Part shown: positions 21,431 to 33,327 of the stretch, one piece after another | Position numbering within the stretch: position 1 is the first letter of the stretch | How the letters are laid out: every line of letters starts with the position of its first letter | DNA from: Isoetes taiwanensis | Taxonomy: Eukaryota; Streptophyta; Lycopodiopsida; Isoetales; Isoetaceae | Direction: 5' to 3' | DNA length: 64,000 nt | Assembly: GCA_021234155.1 (NCBI GenBank) | Contig: JAJEKV010000038.1 | Location: 11,175,190-11,239,189, forward strand | Position numbers and translations under genes: made by a program | The notes under the pieces: generated by a model | Databases searched by the model: none | What the model was told of the DNA's origin: nothing | What the model saw: the letters and a program-made list of their open reading frames with translations, nothing else

Positions 21431-21845
21431 TATTGTCTCTCAATGCATTAGAACTACTGTTGCCAAAACCAAGCTTGTTCAACCATCCGCCGCTTCCCCA
21501 TTTGAAATCAAATAATAACAGTTGCGTCATCCAAACTGCCACATTTACCATACATCTGAATGAGCAGGTTCCTAATAAAAAGACTACTCCGTAAACCACT
21601 TCTATTAATGTGCTGCCCTCTGATAAAGCCTTGGCCTGGCCACAACTTCTCAATAAATAAGAATAACCAGAGGCATCATTGTAAAATTCTTGTTCATCTA
21701 GAAAATCCACTGCCTCTTTAAGCCTACCTTGCCTACAAAAGTTGGCAATAAACTCCTTGATCTTCTGTCTAGCCCTTGCATCATCGGAATTAGCTACCAT
21801 GGATTGTATCTGAGGTTCTAGCTCTTCTGAAACGAAATAAAACAA
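21426..21845 (-). pseudogene. PLS-type PPR protein fragment, frameshifted
   Basis: The minus strand encodes FCRQGRLKEAVDFLDEQEF and SYLLRSCGQAKALSEG, and then, in a shifted frame, FIRNLLIQMYGKCGSLDDA. That is a clear start of plant organelle RNA-processing PPR proteins (pattern Y..LL..C...K.L..G..IH......G......L.N.L..MYGKCGSL.DA). An S/L-type repeat follows the frameshift and hits a stop almost at once. Only about 110 residues remain of a protein normally of 500 or more. Nothing else of it lies nearby. Confidence 0.7.
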
Positions 21846-23186
21846 TACATCGCAAATGCTTCATAGCAGTCTCGCAAAATTCCACAAGCTAAGGAAATTG
21901 TTGGATTCCACAATGAAAGTAACTGCATTAAGGGAGGGCAAAATTAATAATGATGCTGCAGCACATAAGAATACACTGCCAACAAGACTGGATACTGCAT
22001 AGGACTTACGGATTCAACAGAGTAAAAGGGAACCATGAAAATAACACCAAGCATCCATTTCTGTTCCTGCAAACATTGGAAATATAGAAATGTTGGAAGA
22101 TGCCTTGGACAGCATCATTTATAGCCGCTTATAAGCAGAAAAAAAAGCTCTAACCTCAGGCTTTTTATACGATGTGAGATGATCGAAGATCAAGAAACTT
22201 GAAAGTGACACTGCAACAAGAACGAAAATGCCAGAAGAAAACTTGGCGGCTTAAAAGCCAGAAGACCAGGCTATTCAGGGTCAAAACATCTTACCTCAAA
22301 GATCTCTGAATCCGTTGATGACAAACGATTACAAAGGATTGATGACAACCCAGCATCTCTTATGTGGAAATAACAAAAATTCAAGCCACTGATTGAGATT
22401 GCTGGAGCTGGAAGAGGTTAAGAACAGAGGTTAAGAGGTTGATTGGGCCCAGAAGCAAAATAGGGGCTCATTTCCAGAAGCCACAAAAAGAACAGGCCAG
22501 TTGAGCTAGTTTTAGGCAAAAAAATCCTGCAAATTTTTGAACGTGGAACCTTGATTGATCACTGAATCCCAGAGGAAGAATCGAACCTGAAAAAGCCGAT
22601 TTTTTGCAAGCAACCTACAGACGGATTTGTTGAGTCGAATTGAATGGTCATGCAAGTACAGATCCAAACAACACCCAAGCAGGCATAAAACCCTGAAAAC
22701 AAACTACATTAGGCCTGGCATGGAAAGATGCGGAGAATCTGCTCCAGGTTAATGTTTATGTAATCATGTGGAAATCTCGCCTGATACTCTTCCCTTCGAG
22801 TTCAAGGCACTGGAAGTGGCACTGAAGATAATAATAATTTTTTTCATTAGGTTTTCCATCCTCATGTGCGTTGTATGCTGATCAAAGCACAGACAAAACT
22901 GCAATGAAGAACCTCTGAGATAGGTCGTCTCTAAGGAGCCCCAGCAATCCAAACCTTGCTGCATAGTCGAATTTCGACAGCATCGTTGCTGCTTTGCCTT
23001 ATGCCTGCAGAACCAGGAGAAACCTAAATGGCTTCAGCTAACCCTAAAGTAACAGGGCTCGAGCCCTGCATGCACACCAGTTTTAAATAAATCATAAAAG
23101 AAGGGGTAAATTTTAAATAAATCATAGAAATAAAAATAAAAAGGGGTAAACCATTGAAGATATGGATTTTAAGAAATAAAATACGC
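21846..23186. other. Noncoding or decayed sequence
   Basis: No gene is recognised. It may continue the fragment that carries the PPR piece, since it lies between two copies of the dispersed-repeat terminus (21412 and 23187), but no exon can be defined. Confidence 0.35.
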
Positions 23187-23306
23187 GGCGCACTCTAGAA
23201 ATACTGATTAGTATGGCTCGCGCAATACGCCCATCAAATCATATAAAAACCATAGCAAAAACCGTACAGAAATACAAAAAAAACCCCCTGTTATTATGCT
23301 ACATAT
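23187..23306 (-). repeat. Dispersed repeat, copy b
   Basis: Reads GGCGCACTCTAGAAATACTG, AAATCATATAAAAACCATAG, ACAGAAATACAAAAAAAACC and CCCCTGTTATTATGCTACAT, the same order as at 16185-16319. Confidence 0.85.
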
Positions 23307-26300
23307 TCCCATCAGCTATTTCTGGCTTTATTGCATAGTGTTCTAACTCTCTGTCCTCCTCGACTACAGGCGTTATAAGCTTCGATACAGGGATGATATC
23401 AACCAACACAAGAGAAGTTTTCCATCTGACTAATTTCTCTGGCATAGGCCGCAGGCTCATTATAGTAGCAGCTATACAATCTTCGCCCAACCGCATATCT
23501 TAAATGGCGTGATTAGGGTCAGTGAAAACAATAACACAGGCAGCTTAGAGAAACTATGTGTTCGCACAACCCAAAACGAAGCTTTCTACCTTTGATCATT
23601 CTAATGTGTTTGGAGCTATCAGGCATTTGTGAGTTCTTTTGTTGTTGCACAGAAGTGTCTCAATTGCATATCTTAGAACACTAGACAGGCTACTTCTTCA
23701 TTTCGGTCTTTGATAAGTACAAATCCATACACGCTGGGAACCCAACTCAAAGCAAATGAGACTATTTGGGACAGACTCTCGCCTTGCCTTGACTGTCCAC
23801 CAAATATGAGAGTGGTGGCACTTTTTAAGGGGAAGCATTTTGTGTTGTTTCAATATTCATTTAATTGTTTTATGCTCACAGTGGCTAATGTATTTTTCTA
23901 TCAGTTCTATGAAGCCTAAGGAGATTGGGTCTGTGTGCATGATCTTACCTTTTTCATTTATTGTGCACATTTCTAACATCTCTTCTCTTGCCTTGCATGT
24001 TTTTTTGCAGAGAACAACCAAGTATTTAAGCATCAAGTTTACAGAAGTGTTTGATACAGAGGTATCAATCATAAACCCCTTTCTTTTTGCACTGCTACTC
24101 TTGAGTTCTTGCAATTCACAACAAACAAAAGTTGTGAAATCATATGGAACTTTCAGTTCATTCTTTGGTTGTGAAGGATTAGAAGTCCAATATAAGAACT
24201 GCCATGAAACACGTCAACTAATCCACTATGCAGAACTTTTGCATTTTCTTGATTCATAGTCAATATTCTTCCTCCCAAGATGCTAATGAATATGACTTCA
24301 TGTAAAATGGCATGGGCTTAGATTTCTGCTTCGATTCTTAATAGGTAGCATCGCAGCATCTGCTCGACTTTAAAGTTTTTTCTAGCATGTTTCTGGCATG
24401 TTTCTTGCTAAGTTTGATAGGGATATGCAGACTACTCTATGACTTCAGAGTTTTTTCTAACACATGGATTTGGTGGGGTCTATATTAGCAATCCTGTTCT
24501 GTACAACTTTTTGTAAATCTGGAGGATGATCAATGTTAAGTCTAATGAAGATATGCAAAAAGATCATTAATATGTAGATTTCTTGTTGTTCCTTACTCTA
24601 TTCTCAAATTGAAATAGTCCTGATATGAAGGTAGAATATATGCGAAGGCAGACATATTACATCGCAAGCAGTCATTCTAGGCAGATCAACCACAATGTAT
24701 AAGCAATGGAATCGGTCCTGAGAAGGATTTTATCTAAGGCTACAGTGGAAAGTGTGATAATTGACTTTAACAGATGAATTTGGTGGGGCCTATGTTAGCA
24801 ACTTGACCCTCTGACTTTTTTGTGAATCCAGGAGGATGACTAGGCAACATGGTTTTCCCAATGTTAATATGGTTCTGAGCTTCTTCTTTGCACATTGGCA
24901 ATGCAAGAAATTGTTTAATATGTAAATGCCATATTCACAATGATACATTGCTCTATCCCATCTTGGATTGACAAATAACTTTATCAAATCTATTAAATCT
25001 TTAATCTTTGCAAGATTACATGTCAAATACTACACTATATGCCAACATTTATTGTCAAAAGAGCCGATGAAAAATATAAAACATATTATATGGGAAGCTT
25101 TTCAAAGCTGGAATTCAATTTACATTTTAACACACTTTTTGCAATTATTGTTGTCAATTTATAACTCATTATTGATACACATTTCACATCAATTTGCTTA
25201 TGACAACATAGTATTTGAATACCATAATAACCCATTATTGATCCAAATTTCATGCTATTTTGCTTATAAGAGCTTTCTTACACTGATATCATACAACCCT
25301 AATTGGTACCTCAATACTACGGAAATCAGCTTCCTTACATCAATATCACACAACCCTAAATGGTACTTTACTACTACGAAAATCATCTTCTGAAGACTAT
25401 ATGGTACTTTAATACTACGGAAATCATCTTCTGAACTCCTTGAAATATTACTATAGCATTATATATTTTTAGAATTTAGAGGAAGCAATTCACACCACAT
25501 ATTGAGACTTGCACTCACCTACTTCACGATGTCACACTTCATTAATTCCACTTTTCTAAAGTTCCAACATGATGACATTATTTGACATCTAATGAGCGGG
25601 TTCAACATGTCAATAACCACTTGGCATTTGATTAGCTGGCCCACCATCGCAATGGCTTTATGTATCATGCAATCCATGTTGCAACTGTAAACGTAAAGGA
25701 TATCATAGACTCCTAGCGACCCCCCCTCCCCCCACCACCACACCAACATCTATATACGAAACACAACATTCGTTGCCAAAGCCCAGCAATGTCACACAAC
25801 CGTTACTAACTCCCTCCTCCTATTTCTCTCTTCCCCCATTTCAAGTATAATTAGATATTATAAGTGTGTCTAGAACTTCATGTTTGCGATAGAACCGTAT
25901 AGTATTAAATAGAATTAGAATCAGAACAAGTCATAAGTAGCTCACATTGCAAACATACTCTTAAAGGCAAATAACAAATCAGATAGCAAGGAAGATGTCA
26001 TTTCGAAGAGAATCACGTTTGTTGCCATAGTTGCCATGTAGAAAGAACAAAAACAAAGAGAAATGGAGCTTGCCTTCCTTGCTATGATCGAATAAACGAG
26101 CGTGTCAAGTTTTTTGAAGCACGACAAGCCCGATCGGCTGCACCTCGGAGATCCATACGAGCGCTCAGGTCCAAGAAGCTGCCAAACCTCCAAAACCTTC
26201 AGGCGCTATGTATGAATGGAAGCGCCTTTCTTCTTGCTGCAAGAATTGCAATGCAACCCAGTCCACATTTTTTTGAATTTGAATTCTGTTCCTGCTCGAT

Positions 26301-26540
26301 CAGTAATTGGGCGTGTAAGGTGGCGGGTCAATTCTGCCAAGTGTCTCAGGGTACCAGAATTCGCCTCGTGTAATCTTCCTCGCTTGCAGACCCCGAGTTC
26401 GGAAAATGTCACTTTCCGAATACATTTTACTGAGTCTGTTTCTGAAAGTGTCATTTTTAAGGTACATTTTTCAAATTACTTGTGTCCCTTCATCATGATG
26501 GCGGGATTCAAAATTTCCCTATGGAAACTACTTTACCTGG
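23307..26540. other. AT-rich intergenic DNA with weak internal repeats
   Basis: No gene is supported. GATTTGGTGGGGTCTATATT near 24470 and GAATTTGGTGGGGCCTATGT near 24777 begin a diverged direct repeat about 310 bp apart. At 25270-25435, units around ATGGTACTTTAATACTACGG and AAATCATCTTCTGAA repeat three to four times imperfectly. Confidence 0.45.
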
Positions 26541-26544
26541 CCCC

Positions 26545-26690
26545 CACCATAAATACGCCATTCGCTATAAATATGCCGCCCCCTAAATACGTCCCCCATA
26601 AATACGCCCCCCATAAATGCACCATAATTCTGCTTATAAATATGCCCCCCAAAAAAATACGCCCCATAAATACACCGAACGTCTATATAT
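26545..26690. repeat. Irregular ATAAATACGCC tandem array
   Basis: Eight or so variants of CCCCATAAATACGCC follow one another with variable spacing. It is a low-complexity tract in a region otherwise lacking genes. Confidence 0.7.
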
Positions 26691-26865
26691 TTCCGCCTCC
26701 GCCTTATCGAAATCGCCTAACCACAGTTTTCAACGCCTTCGACGACATGAAGACTGCCGTCAGCAAACGTGACGCCCTGAAATCATGTCAGTTTCCGCGC
26801 TTTTTTGGAGCACTTCTTAAATTTAGCACTTTCTCTTTATTATTAGTTACAGTATGAGCTTCGCA

Positions 26866-27096
26866 GGATCGCGGCCGCGATCCTTTTGACATGAATATAT
26901 TCCATTTTCTGAACTGAATAGTCAATCAAATTGCGGTCGAGATCTTTCCTTAGCTATATTTCTAGACTTCACAATAAACTGTATTCCAGCTAATCGAACA
27001 GATCGCGATCGCGATCTCTTTCAGCTTATTTCTTTACGGCTACTAACATAAATAATATGCATTCAAACTACTGGTACAAATCGCGACCGCGATCTC
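26866..27096. repeat. Three spaced GATCGC-type palindromes
   Basis: GGATCGCGGCCGCGATCC near 26868, GATCGCGATCGCGATC near 27002 and AATCGCGACCGCGATCT near 27079 are 16-18-bp perfect or near-perfect palindromes of the pattern RATCGCGRYCGCGATCY. A weaker version, TTGCGGTCGAGATCTT, lies at about 26930. Another, AATCGCTATGGCGATCT, lies at about 28623, after the broken ORF. Such recurrence in AT-rich flanks is not expected by chance; role unknown. Confidence 0.7.
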
Positions 27097-27127
27097 ACTG
27101 ATCTTTACTGACAAACTCGAATACTTC

Positions 27128-28516
27128 TTGTGTTATGCCAGTTTTGAGGAGCTTGCAAGCAAGTTTCCAGAGTTTACTGAGCAGCAGCTTCTTGACATTG
27201 CAGGATTTGATTTTGAGTATATCAAAGCTAACTACAACAAGGACCATGTGCAGGGGAATCTTCCAGGTGTCTTTCTTGAATCAATAGGTCTATTCTTAAG
27301 TCGGAAGAAGCTAACAAGCTGAAAGAAAAGACCGTCTACAGAGTGACTAAGCACAGAATACCTGTAAAAACACCAGAGCCGCAAAATGCGACAATGGTGT
27401 TCATTGACATGAGGAGGTACACCACAGTATGGGATGTAAGGAAATATCTGGACACCTCTTCAATAGGATTGCTATCATGACTACTGCCAAGGTCTATCAC
27501 ATTGTCATGTTTTTCAGATCTGGTCAACTACCTAATTGCTTATATAGCCAAAGTCAGATGCAAGGTAGTTCACATGTATCCATTGGTGCTTATGAAGAGC
27601 AGGGCTGGGTAAGCAAGAAGATGGTCAAAGAGTTTCAATACTACATCACGCATGTGAACATTAACAGAAGTGAGGCTCGCGTGATTCCCTTGCTTCCTAA
27701 TTTGGAACTCAGATTGACACAGGTGAATAATGCCCCGAAAAGCACTCCCATTCCGAAACACGAGATTACAGGCAACGAAGAGTAGGATGCAAAATTGAAG
27801 AAAAAATACATGATGTATTTTACAGGCAAGCCTAAATTTTCTTGGGCGAACATGGATGGTGACTTTGTTTTGAAAAGTCAAGCCAAGACATCTTACATTT
27901 ATCACATAGTTAATGAACTAGTTCCCATTGACGGGACTGTTCTTGATTTTTTCTCAGCGGATACAGCCTCTAGAGTGGCTTTGATCCAGGGAAAATGGAG
28001 TGTGTCATTCGAAGACGATGCTAAAGTATGTCGTTTCATGGTATCCTTTTTTGAGATCTTGGAGAAGATGGCCAGGCCGAGCCCCCATATGGAGGAGGAA
28101 AACAATGTAAAGAATGACCAAGTAAATACGGATCAGCCCGATGTAAATATTACTCAGCATACAGATTTGTCCAATTTGGATGATATATTGGACAAATTAG
28201 ATGCCAAAGGCTATGAAAAGAGGCTGGCAGAAAGCGCACTTGCTCGACGTTTGAGTATATAGGATCTGATGAAGCACAGATTGAGGATGAGGCAAAGGAC
28301 AGTAACATCAAATGGTTAAAGAAGAACGGGAGTCCTGAATTTAGCAAGCTGCTACAGCAGGAATTATTAGGAAGAACAGATAGCATGGAGATCGAAATGT
28401 CATCAGGCTCTGAACATGTCAGAAAATTAGTTGAGGCAATGGAAGTTGACATGCCTACTGTTACTGGCTACACAGAAATGGAAATAAATTTAATATCTAA
28501 TTTCTCAATGGCCTAA
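27128..28516 (+). pseudogene. Broken ORF with methyltransferase-like C-terminal motif
   Basis: The reading frames run in series: 27128-27322 (FEELASKFPEFTEQQLLDIA), about 27390-27785, 27786-28262 and 28263-28516, separated by stops or one-base shifts. Near 27930 the third reads DGTVLDFFSADTASRVALIQ followed by GKWSVSFEDDAKV. This resembles the DPFSGSGTT...GR..I..D region (motif I) that follows the catalytic motif in beta-type amino-methyltransferases, but the glycines are lost. No DPPY-type motif is visible upstream. The tail is acidic and ends NFSMA at a stop. I infer a transposon-associated or captured methyltransferase-like protein, now dead; the assignment is tentative. Confidence 0.4.
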
Positions 28517-28645
28517 TTAACAAATGATGGGAATGTAATACATTTTCCATGTTTTTCTACTACCGTATCTCTTCTGTTTTATCACAATCTTATCTCAATT
28601 TTATATGTTTTGTGCTTCCATAAATCGCTATGGCGATCTGTTCGA

Positions 28646-29782
28646 GCAATTATGTTCATATTTTAGAGGTTGAATTGCTGGTCTTCAAGCGCATATCTAC
28701 CAACACAATATGGAATCTCGCGTTAAACATTTTGTTATTCGGACTTAGCCTTCCCAGACACTGCATCTAGCTAAATTAGGACAAATAATTGTATTTCTGA
28801 TGAATACTGCAATCTATTTCATTCTCGATCGAGAGAACAAAATTTCTCTAATTAATTAATTCTTGCTTTTAAACATTTACCAGGAAAAATGAGGTACCTA
28901 ATATAATTATTTCGTAACATCAAATTTTTTATTAGGTAAATGCTTTATGTGCTAAGTGTTGTCGCAGAAAGTTGTACACCACCAAAGAATTTAGACCCAT
29001 TTGACTTCTTTTTTATACATTTAATTTTGCTCCAGATAGGTCAGTTATGATGTTATCAAAATTGTTAAAGGATTTTAAACATTTCCATAGCTTTAATCCC
29101 CTCAATTCATTTTCTAATTAATCAATTTGCGAGGACATTTTTTCTTTATAATGCTCAAGTAGAAAAGTCCATGTTTGTTTAGGTGTTTTATTTTCTAAAC
29201 TTGCGCCTGATTATAAGACTCACCTTACATGTTATAATGCCCTGAGCTTCCTTAACTCTTGCATATGCAGATCTTCCTGATCCAACACCCAACACTGCTC
29301 TTGCAGTACTCCCTTGGGCAAAAGTATGCCGGTGGGTATCAAATAAACGCGGGCCAGCACCCAGCACCAGCACCCTTCACACTATTTTTTTTCCACCCTT
29401 CACCAATGATAGTCTAACCTATTTGATGCCCGTCACTTCATATAGACCGTACCCGTTCTAATCATCATCTGTTTACCGCCCACCGTAATAAATGTGACCC
29501 CAAGGGAAACGAAGTTTTGAATTTGTAAATTGCAACTAAATGCGTCCCCAACTTTTGCTACTCAGACCAAAAGACCCATGAGAGAAAGCTTGAGAATTTC
29601 CACACTTAGAGGTCTAGCATTCCAAGAATCAAACGACTATGGTGAAGACATGTCTAAAGTGCAAAAGCTAAAGCTTGATCGCCTATGAAAAGAGTATGAC
29701 TATCCACTACATAAGAATCCACATCAATACAAACAATGTTAGAAACAGTTTGCATGAAAATCTACACTCCATTTTGCTTATT
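28646..29782. other. AT-rich intergenic DNA, no gene
   Basis: Nothing recognisable. Open stretches are short and lack motifs. Confidence 0.4.
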
Positions 29783-29884
29783 TCTCTCGTGGACGATAAA
29801 AACAATTCTATTCTATTCTATTCTATTCTATTCTATTCTATTCTATTCTATTCTATTCTATTCTATTCTATTCTATTCTATTCT
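29783..29884 (+). repeat. (TTCTA)n array with LINE-like tail signature
   Basis: CTCGTGGACGATAAAAACAA precedes about 15 perfect ATTCT units. The flank is a variant of the GTGGACGTTAAAA signature of the LINE 3' end at 17270, so the array probably grew from a retroposed tail. Confidence 0.85.
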
Positions 29885-30013
29885 CAATGAGGCTTTAAAG
29901 GTGCACAAACATGTTTTTAAGGATGTGGACATGAACTAAATGTATAGCTGCTAATGCTTCCACATCAACGAGCACCCTTGTTTTGTGGACAATTAATGGA
30001 TATTGGCTTAGAG

Positions 30014-31094
30014 CATAGTTACCGGGAACGTCGTTCCGAACGCATTCATGTTCCGAAACGCGTTCCCCAGGGTTCTACATTTCTGGAATGCCAAGTTCCA
30101 GTTCCGGATGGTTTGTTACCGGGAACACTGTTCCAAGCGCCGTTCCCATCTTTGGGAACGGCGTTCCTGGTAAGTTCCCAAAAAAAGTAAGAAAATCAAT
30201 GGTTTATAGTTCATTTTTTCTCCTTCTTTGCATCTTGTTTTGGTAGGAAAGAATAGTGCAACTGGCAATGGCCCTTTGCTCAGTGTTTTTCATAAACATA
30301 CACATAAAGTGCTCTGCAGTGGACTACACAAATGTTTCGCGACTATATCTCTCTTGTTTGTTGTCTAATTTACGTTCCTCCTCTGCTATATCTCTCGATT
30401 TGCGATCTCATTTATAATCTATCCATTTTGCATTTTGATGATGGGAATTTTGATTTGTTTTCACAACTCAGTCGGAGGGACTTGTATTGGAGGAAGCCAT
30501 GTGTTCTTGAAGAATGACTTGTGGGAGACTTTAGGCAGCAAAGGAGGAGTAAGTTTAAGAGCATTAAGAAGGGGCGTTAAAGAGTTGAGAAAACTTGCGG
30601 CAGAAGTATAGAACTTATTTTTTGATGGAGATTTGTAGTGCTTCATTGTAACAAATTAAATGGAACTATTAATTTTGAGAAACGTTATCTCTAAGGGAAG
30701 GGAAATATTGCGAAAGGCATTTTTTTCAGTTTGTCAAAGGCCTCAGTACCTAAGCTTAACTTCCCTATCTTGTTTTTAGACTTCTATTGAGTTAGAATTA
30801 TAGATGTAATACTATGTTTTAAGTCTTGAAGATAATGTTATATAAAAAACTAAGCATCTATGAAGTGGTTTAATATGTTTCTATCTACAAAGCGGTCTCT
30901 ATGAATCATTTTTTTATTCTACGTGTTCCACAATTATCATTATGCAAAGGGAACGCCAAAGCTCTTTTTAGATTTTAAAAATTCGAATGTTGGTCGTTCC
31001 CGTTCCAATTTGTTCCTGTTCCCGTTCCCGTTCCAAATTTTAGGTCCACGTTCCCGTTCCCGTTCTCGTTCCCGTCCCGTTCCGGGTAACTATG
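30014..31094. mobile_element. hAT-type element with GGGAAC/GTTCCC subterminal repeats, 1081 bp
   Basis: The left end CATAGTTACCGGGAACG (30014) matches the inverted right end, CATAGTTACCCGGAACG read from 31094. Flanking 8-bp target duplications are GCTTAGAG (30006-30013) and GTTTAGAG (31095-31102), one mismatch apart. Both ends are loaded with GTTCC/GGAAC hexamer repeats (about 30020-30180 and 30990-31085), a usual place for hAT transposase binding. The interior has no transposase-like frame, so it is non-autonomous. Confidence 0.88.
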
Positions 31095-31169
31095 GTTTAG
31101 AGTAGTGTTTTAGAGTTTATTGCATCATCAACCAATGGAAGAGTTGTCGAATCAAGCCACAACTACTAT

Positions 31170-31230
31170 TCTAGGGTTTAGAACTTTGGGTTTAGGATTC
31201 ATGGGTTTATGCTTTTAGGATTTAGGGTTT
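31170..31230. repeat. Short degenerate telomere-like tract
   Basis: TAGGGTTTAG, GGGTTTAGGATT, GGGTTTATG and GATTTAGGGTTTAT occur within 60 bp, degenerate versions of the plant telomere repeat TTTAGGG. It is only a few units long and adjoins the hAT element. Confidence 0.45.
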
Positions 31231-32729
31231 ATAGATATGTTTTCATGAATGCTAGAAAAGTGCTCATTGTAGCATGCAGCTAATGAATAGGCATGCAATA
31301 ATATATGTGAACCATGTCATCACATCGTAGATATTTCGTTGCTTATATTTGGTATCAAAATTGGACCCACATGTTGTGTGTAAAATATATACATACAAAT
31401 GTGTTTAGACATGGGAATGGACAAAACATGAATGGCATGAATATGCAACAAATAAATTTATAACTTTCACAAAATGAGAATTGAGTAGCCAAGTTCTATA
31501 TTTTTCAAGTACAATTTATTTATGAATGGATAACACTAGGAAACTTTCACCTATAAGCTCCATTACACCCATATATTGTCCAACATCGTGGGGCACATGT
31601 TTCGAGTCTATACTTAATAAGTATAGATTATGATCTACAAGGATATGGCAAAACTGTTATTCTCTAGGGGAAGTCCTATGCTTGAAATGGTCATTTCCTT
31701 GGTCAATCGCCACCTTCGTCCATAGGACTCAAGTGGCCAAATTGTTGGTATGTTCCCAACCATCATATAATGAATTAGACATTCCAATCCTTTAGCTGCC
31801 GATAAAGTACTACACGCTAGTCAATTTGTACCTACCATATAGCTAACTCATCCTACTCATTCCGTTTTAGGATTTTGCCAAAATAGATAATTCAGGGTCA
31901 AATGGCCAATAAATTTTTCATTGTCCTATGGTTTTAGGTCAGGGCTAGAAGTTATTAAAATAATACTCAAGTTTCTGGATAACTCTCCAAAGATGATACG
32001 GAGACCATGTGTGGTTTGGCTTGGGTGCGAATGAGGTATGCATTACTACTAGTCCCCTTATCAAGATTGCAACTATCATAAAGATGTACCTTCACATGCA
32101 TAGGAGACGAACATCCCTAAACTTCAGATGTCACACAAAGGTCCCAAAAAGGTCCCTTTGGCAAGGAGGAGCAGTAAAAAAAGTACGAAGTGGACATAAA
32201 TGAGGGTACATATAGACGTCATTGGTTATAACAAGACCACCTATAATCATTAATGGCTAATATAGAGACTGTGTAACACCAAACAAGTTAGAAGTACCAT
32301 AATTGAAGCCCCACTCTCCTTTAGGTTTTGGGATGAATATGAACGATGAGAGGAGCCACAACTAAAGAATGGTGAAGCATGAAACAAGTTAATGGAGTGA
32401 AAAAAAATAGAGGACCTTACCTTGGCAGATTTCCAAACTATAAGAAGACCTGTTGAGGAAGGGAGATAGATGTGGAGGCAGCTTGATACAGTAGACCCAT
32501 GGTAGACAAGGCTTGACAACAGGTTTGTGGAAGCACAAGAGTGCTCTAGCATATGAATAAGCATCATTATTCATCTTGATTGTGATTGTCCTTGACCAGT
32601 TGGTCGACCCATATTTCCATTATGTGTTGTTGGGAGCAACCACATGGCACGAACGTAAAGATCGACCAAGCTATTATCAGCCCTCTGAGCCGAATACAAT
32701 CATGACACATATCAAGTATTTTTTCTAGC
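31231..32729. other. Intergenic DNA, no gene
   Basis: No gene or repeat can be supported. Minus-strand open stretches near 32250-32574 overlap one another in two frames and lack motifs. Confidence 0.4.
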
Positions 32730-32869
32730 GAGTCTATCCTATGGTTGTTGCTTCGTTTTGGTCTGAGTCTATCCTATGGTTGTTGCTCCGTTTTGGTCTG
32801 AGTCTATCCTATGGTTGTTGCTCCGTTTTGGTCTGAGTCTATCCTACATTTGTTGCTCCGCTTTGGTCT
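32730..32869. repeat. 35-bp tandem repeat, four copies
   Basis: The unit starts GAGTCTATCCTATGGTTGTT and ends CCGTTTTGGTCT. Copies 1-3 differ by one base and copy 4 by about four. It is a simple minisatellite. Confidence 0.95.
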
Positions 32870-32969
32870 GCATTCTATCGTTACTCCACATTCTACAACG
32901 ATGTGATCGCAACCGTCCAATCCATGTAGCAAGCATCGAATGTTAAAAATAGCCTGGACTATCATTATG

Positions 32970-33055
32970 TGTCCGTTTAGGGGACATTCCTGAGATGGAA
33001 ACAGGGCGACGCGCGGAGCCCTGTTGACATCTCAGGAATGTCCCCTAAACGGACA
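32970..33055. repeat. Perfect 28-bp stem hairpin
   Basis: The arm at 32970-32997 (TGTCCGTTTAGGGGACATTC then CTGAGATG) is the exact reverse complement of 33028-33055. The 30-nt loop contains ACAGGG and CCCTGT, which can pair as a second stem. Total length is 86 bp. It could be a tiny foldback element or a solo pair of terminal repeats. Confidence 0.9.
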
Positions 33056-33060
33056 TTCTT

Positions 33061-33327
33061 GCAACGTGGAAAAGACTTAGGAGACATTACGATGCGAAAA
33101 AAGCTTAAGAATGCGTGGTTGCGGTTCGAATGCGGTAAATACTTCGGAATGCATGGTAAACTCTCCGGAATGAAGGTAAACGAGCAGTAGAAGCAGAGCA
33201 GCCGTCGTAGAAGCTCTGATCCGTGATCGAAATTTTTTTACTAACATTTCTTTGTTTGAAACAATGCCACGTGGCACGGCGCTACTGGCGGACGTAGCAG
33301 AATGTCTCCTAAGTATTTTTTACGTTG
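33061..33327. repeat. Inverted repeat enclosing a putative promoter
   Basis: CAACGTGGAAAAGACTTAGG followed by AGACATT at the left matches the inverted AATGTCTCCTAAGTATTTTT and TACGTTG at the right. Its core TTAGGAGACATT resembles the TTTAGGGGACATT core of the hairpin just upstream, so both may derive from one family of terminal repeats. It encloses the G-box at 33265. Confidence 0.7.

Noticed and set aside
32970-33055. CRISPR-like or bacterial terminator hairpin
   Set aside because: Context is plant nuclear DNA; one exact inverted repeat without spacer array or T-tract is not a CRISPR or an intrinsic terminator.
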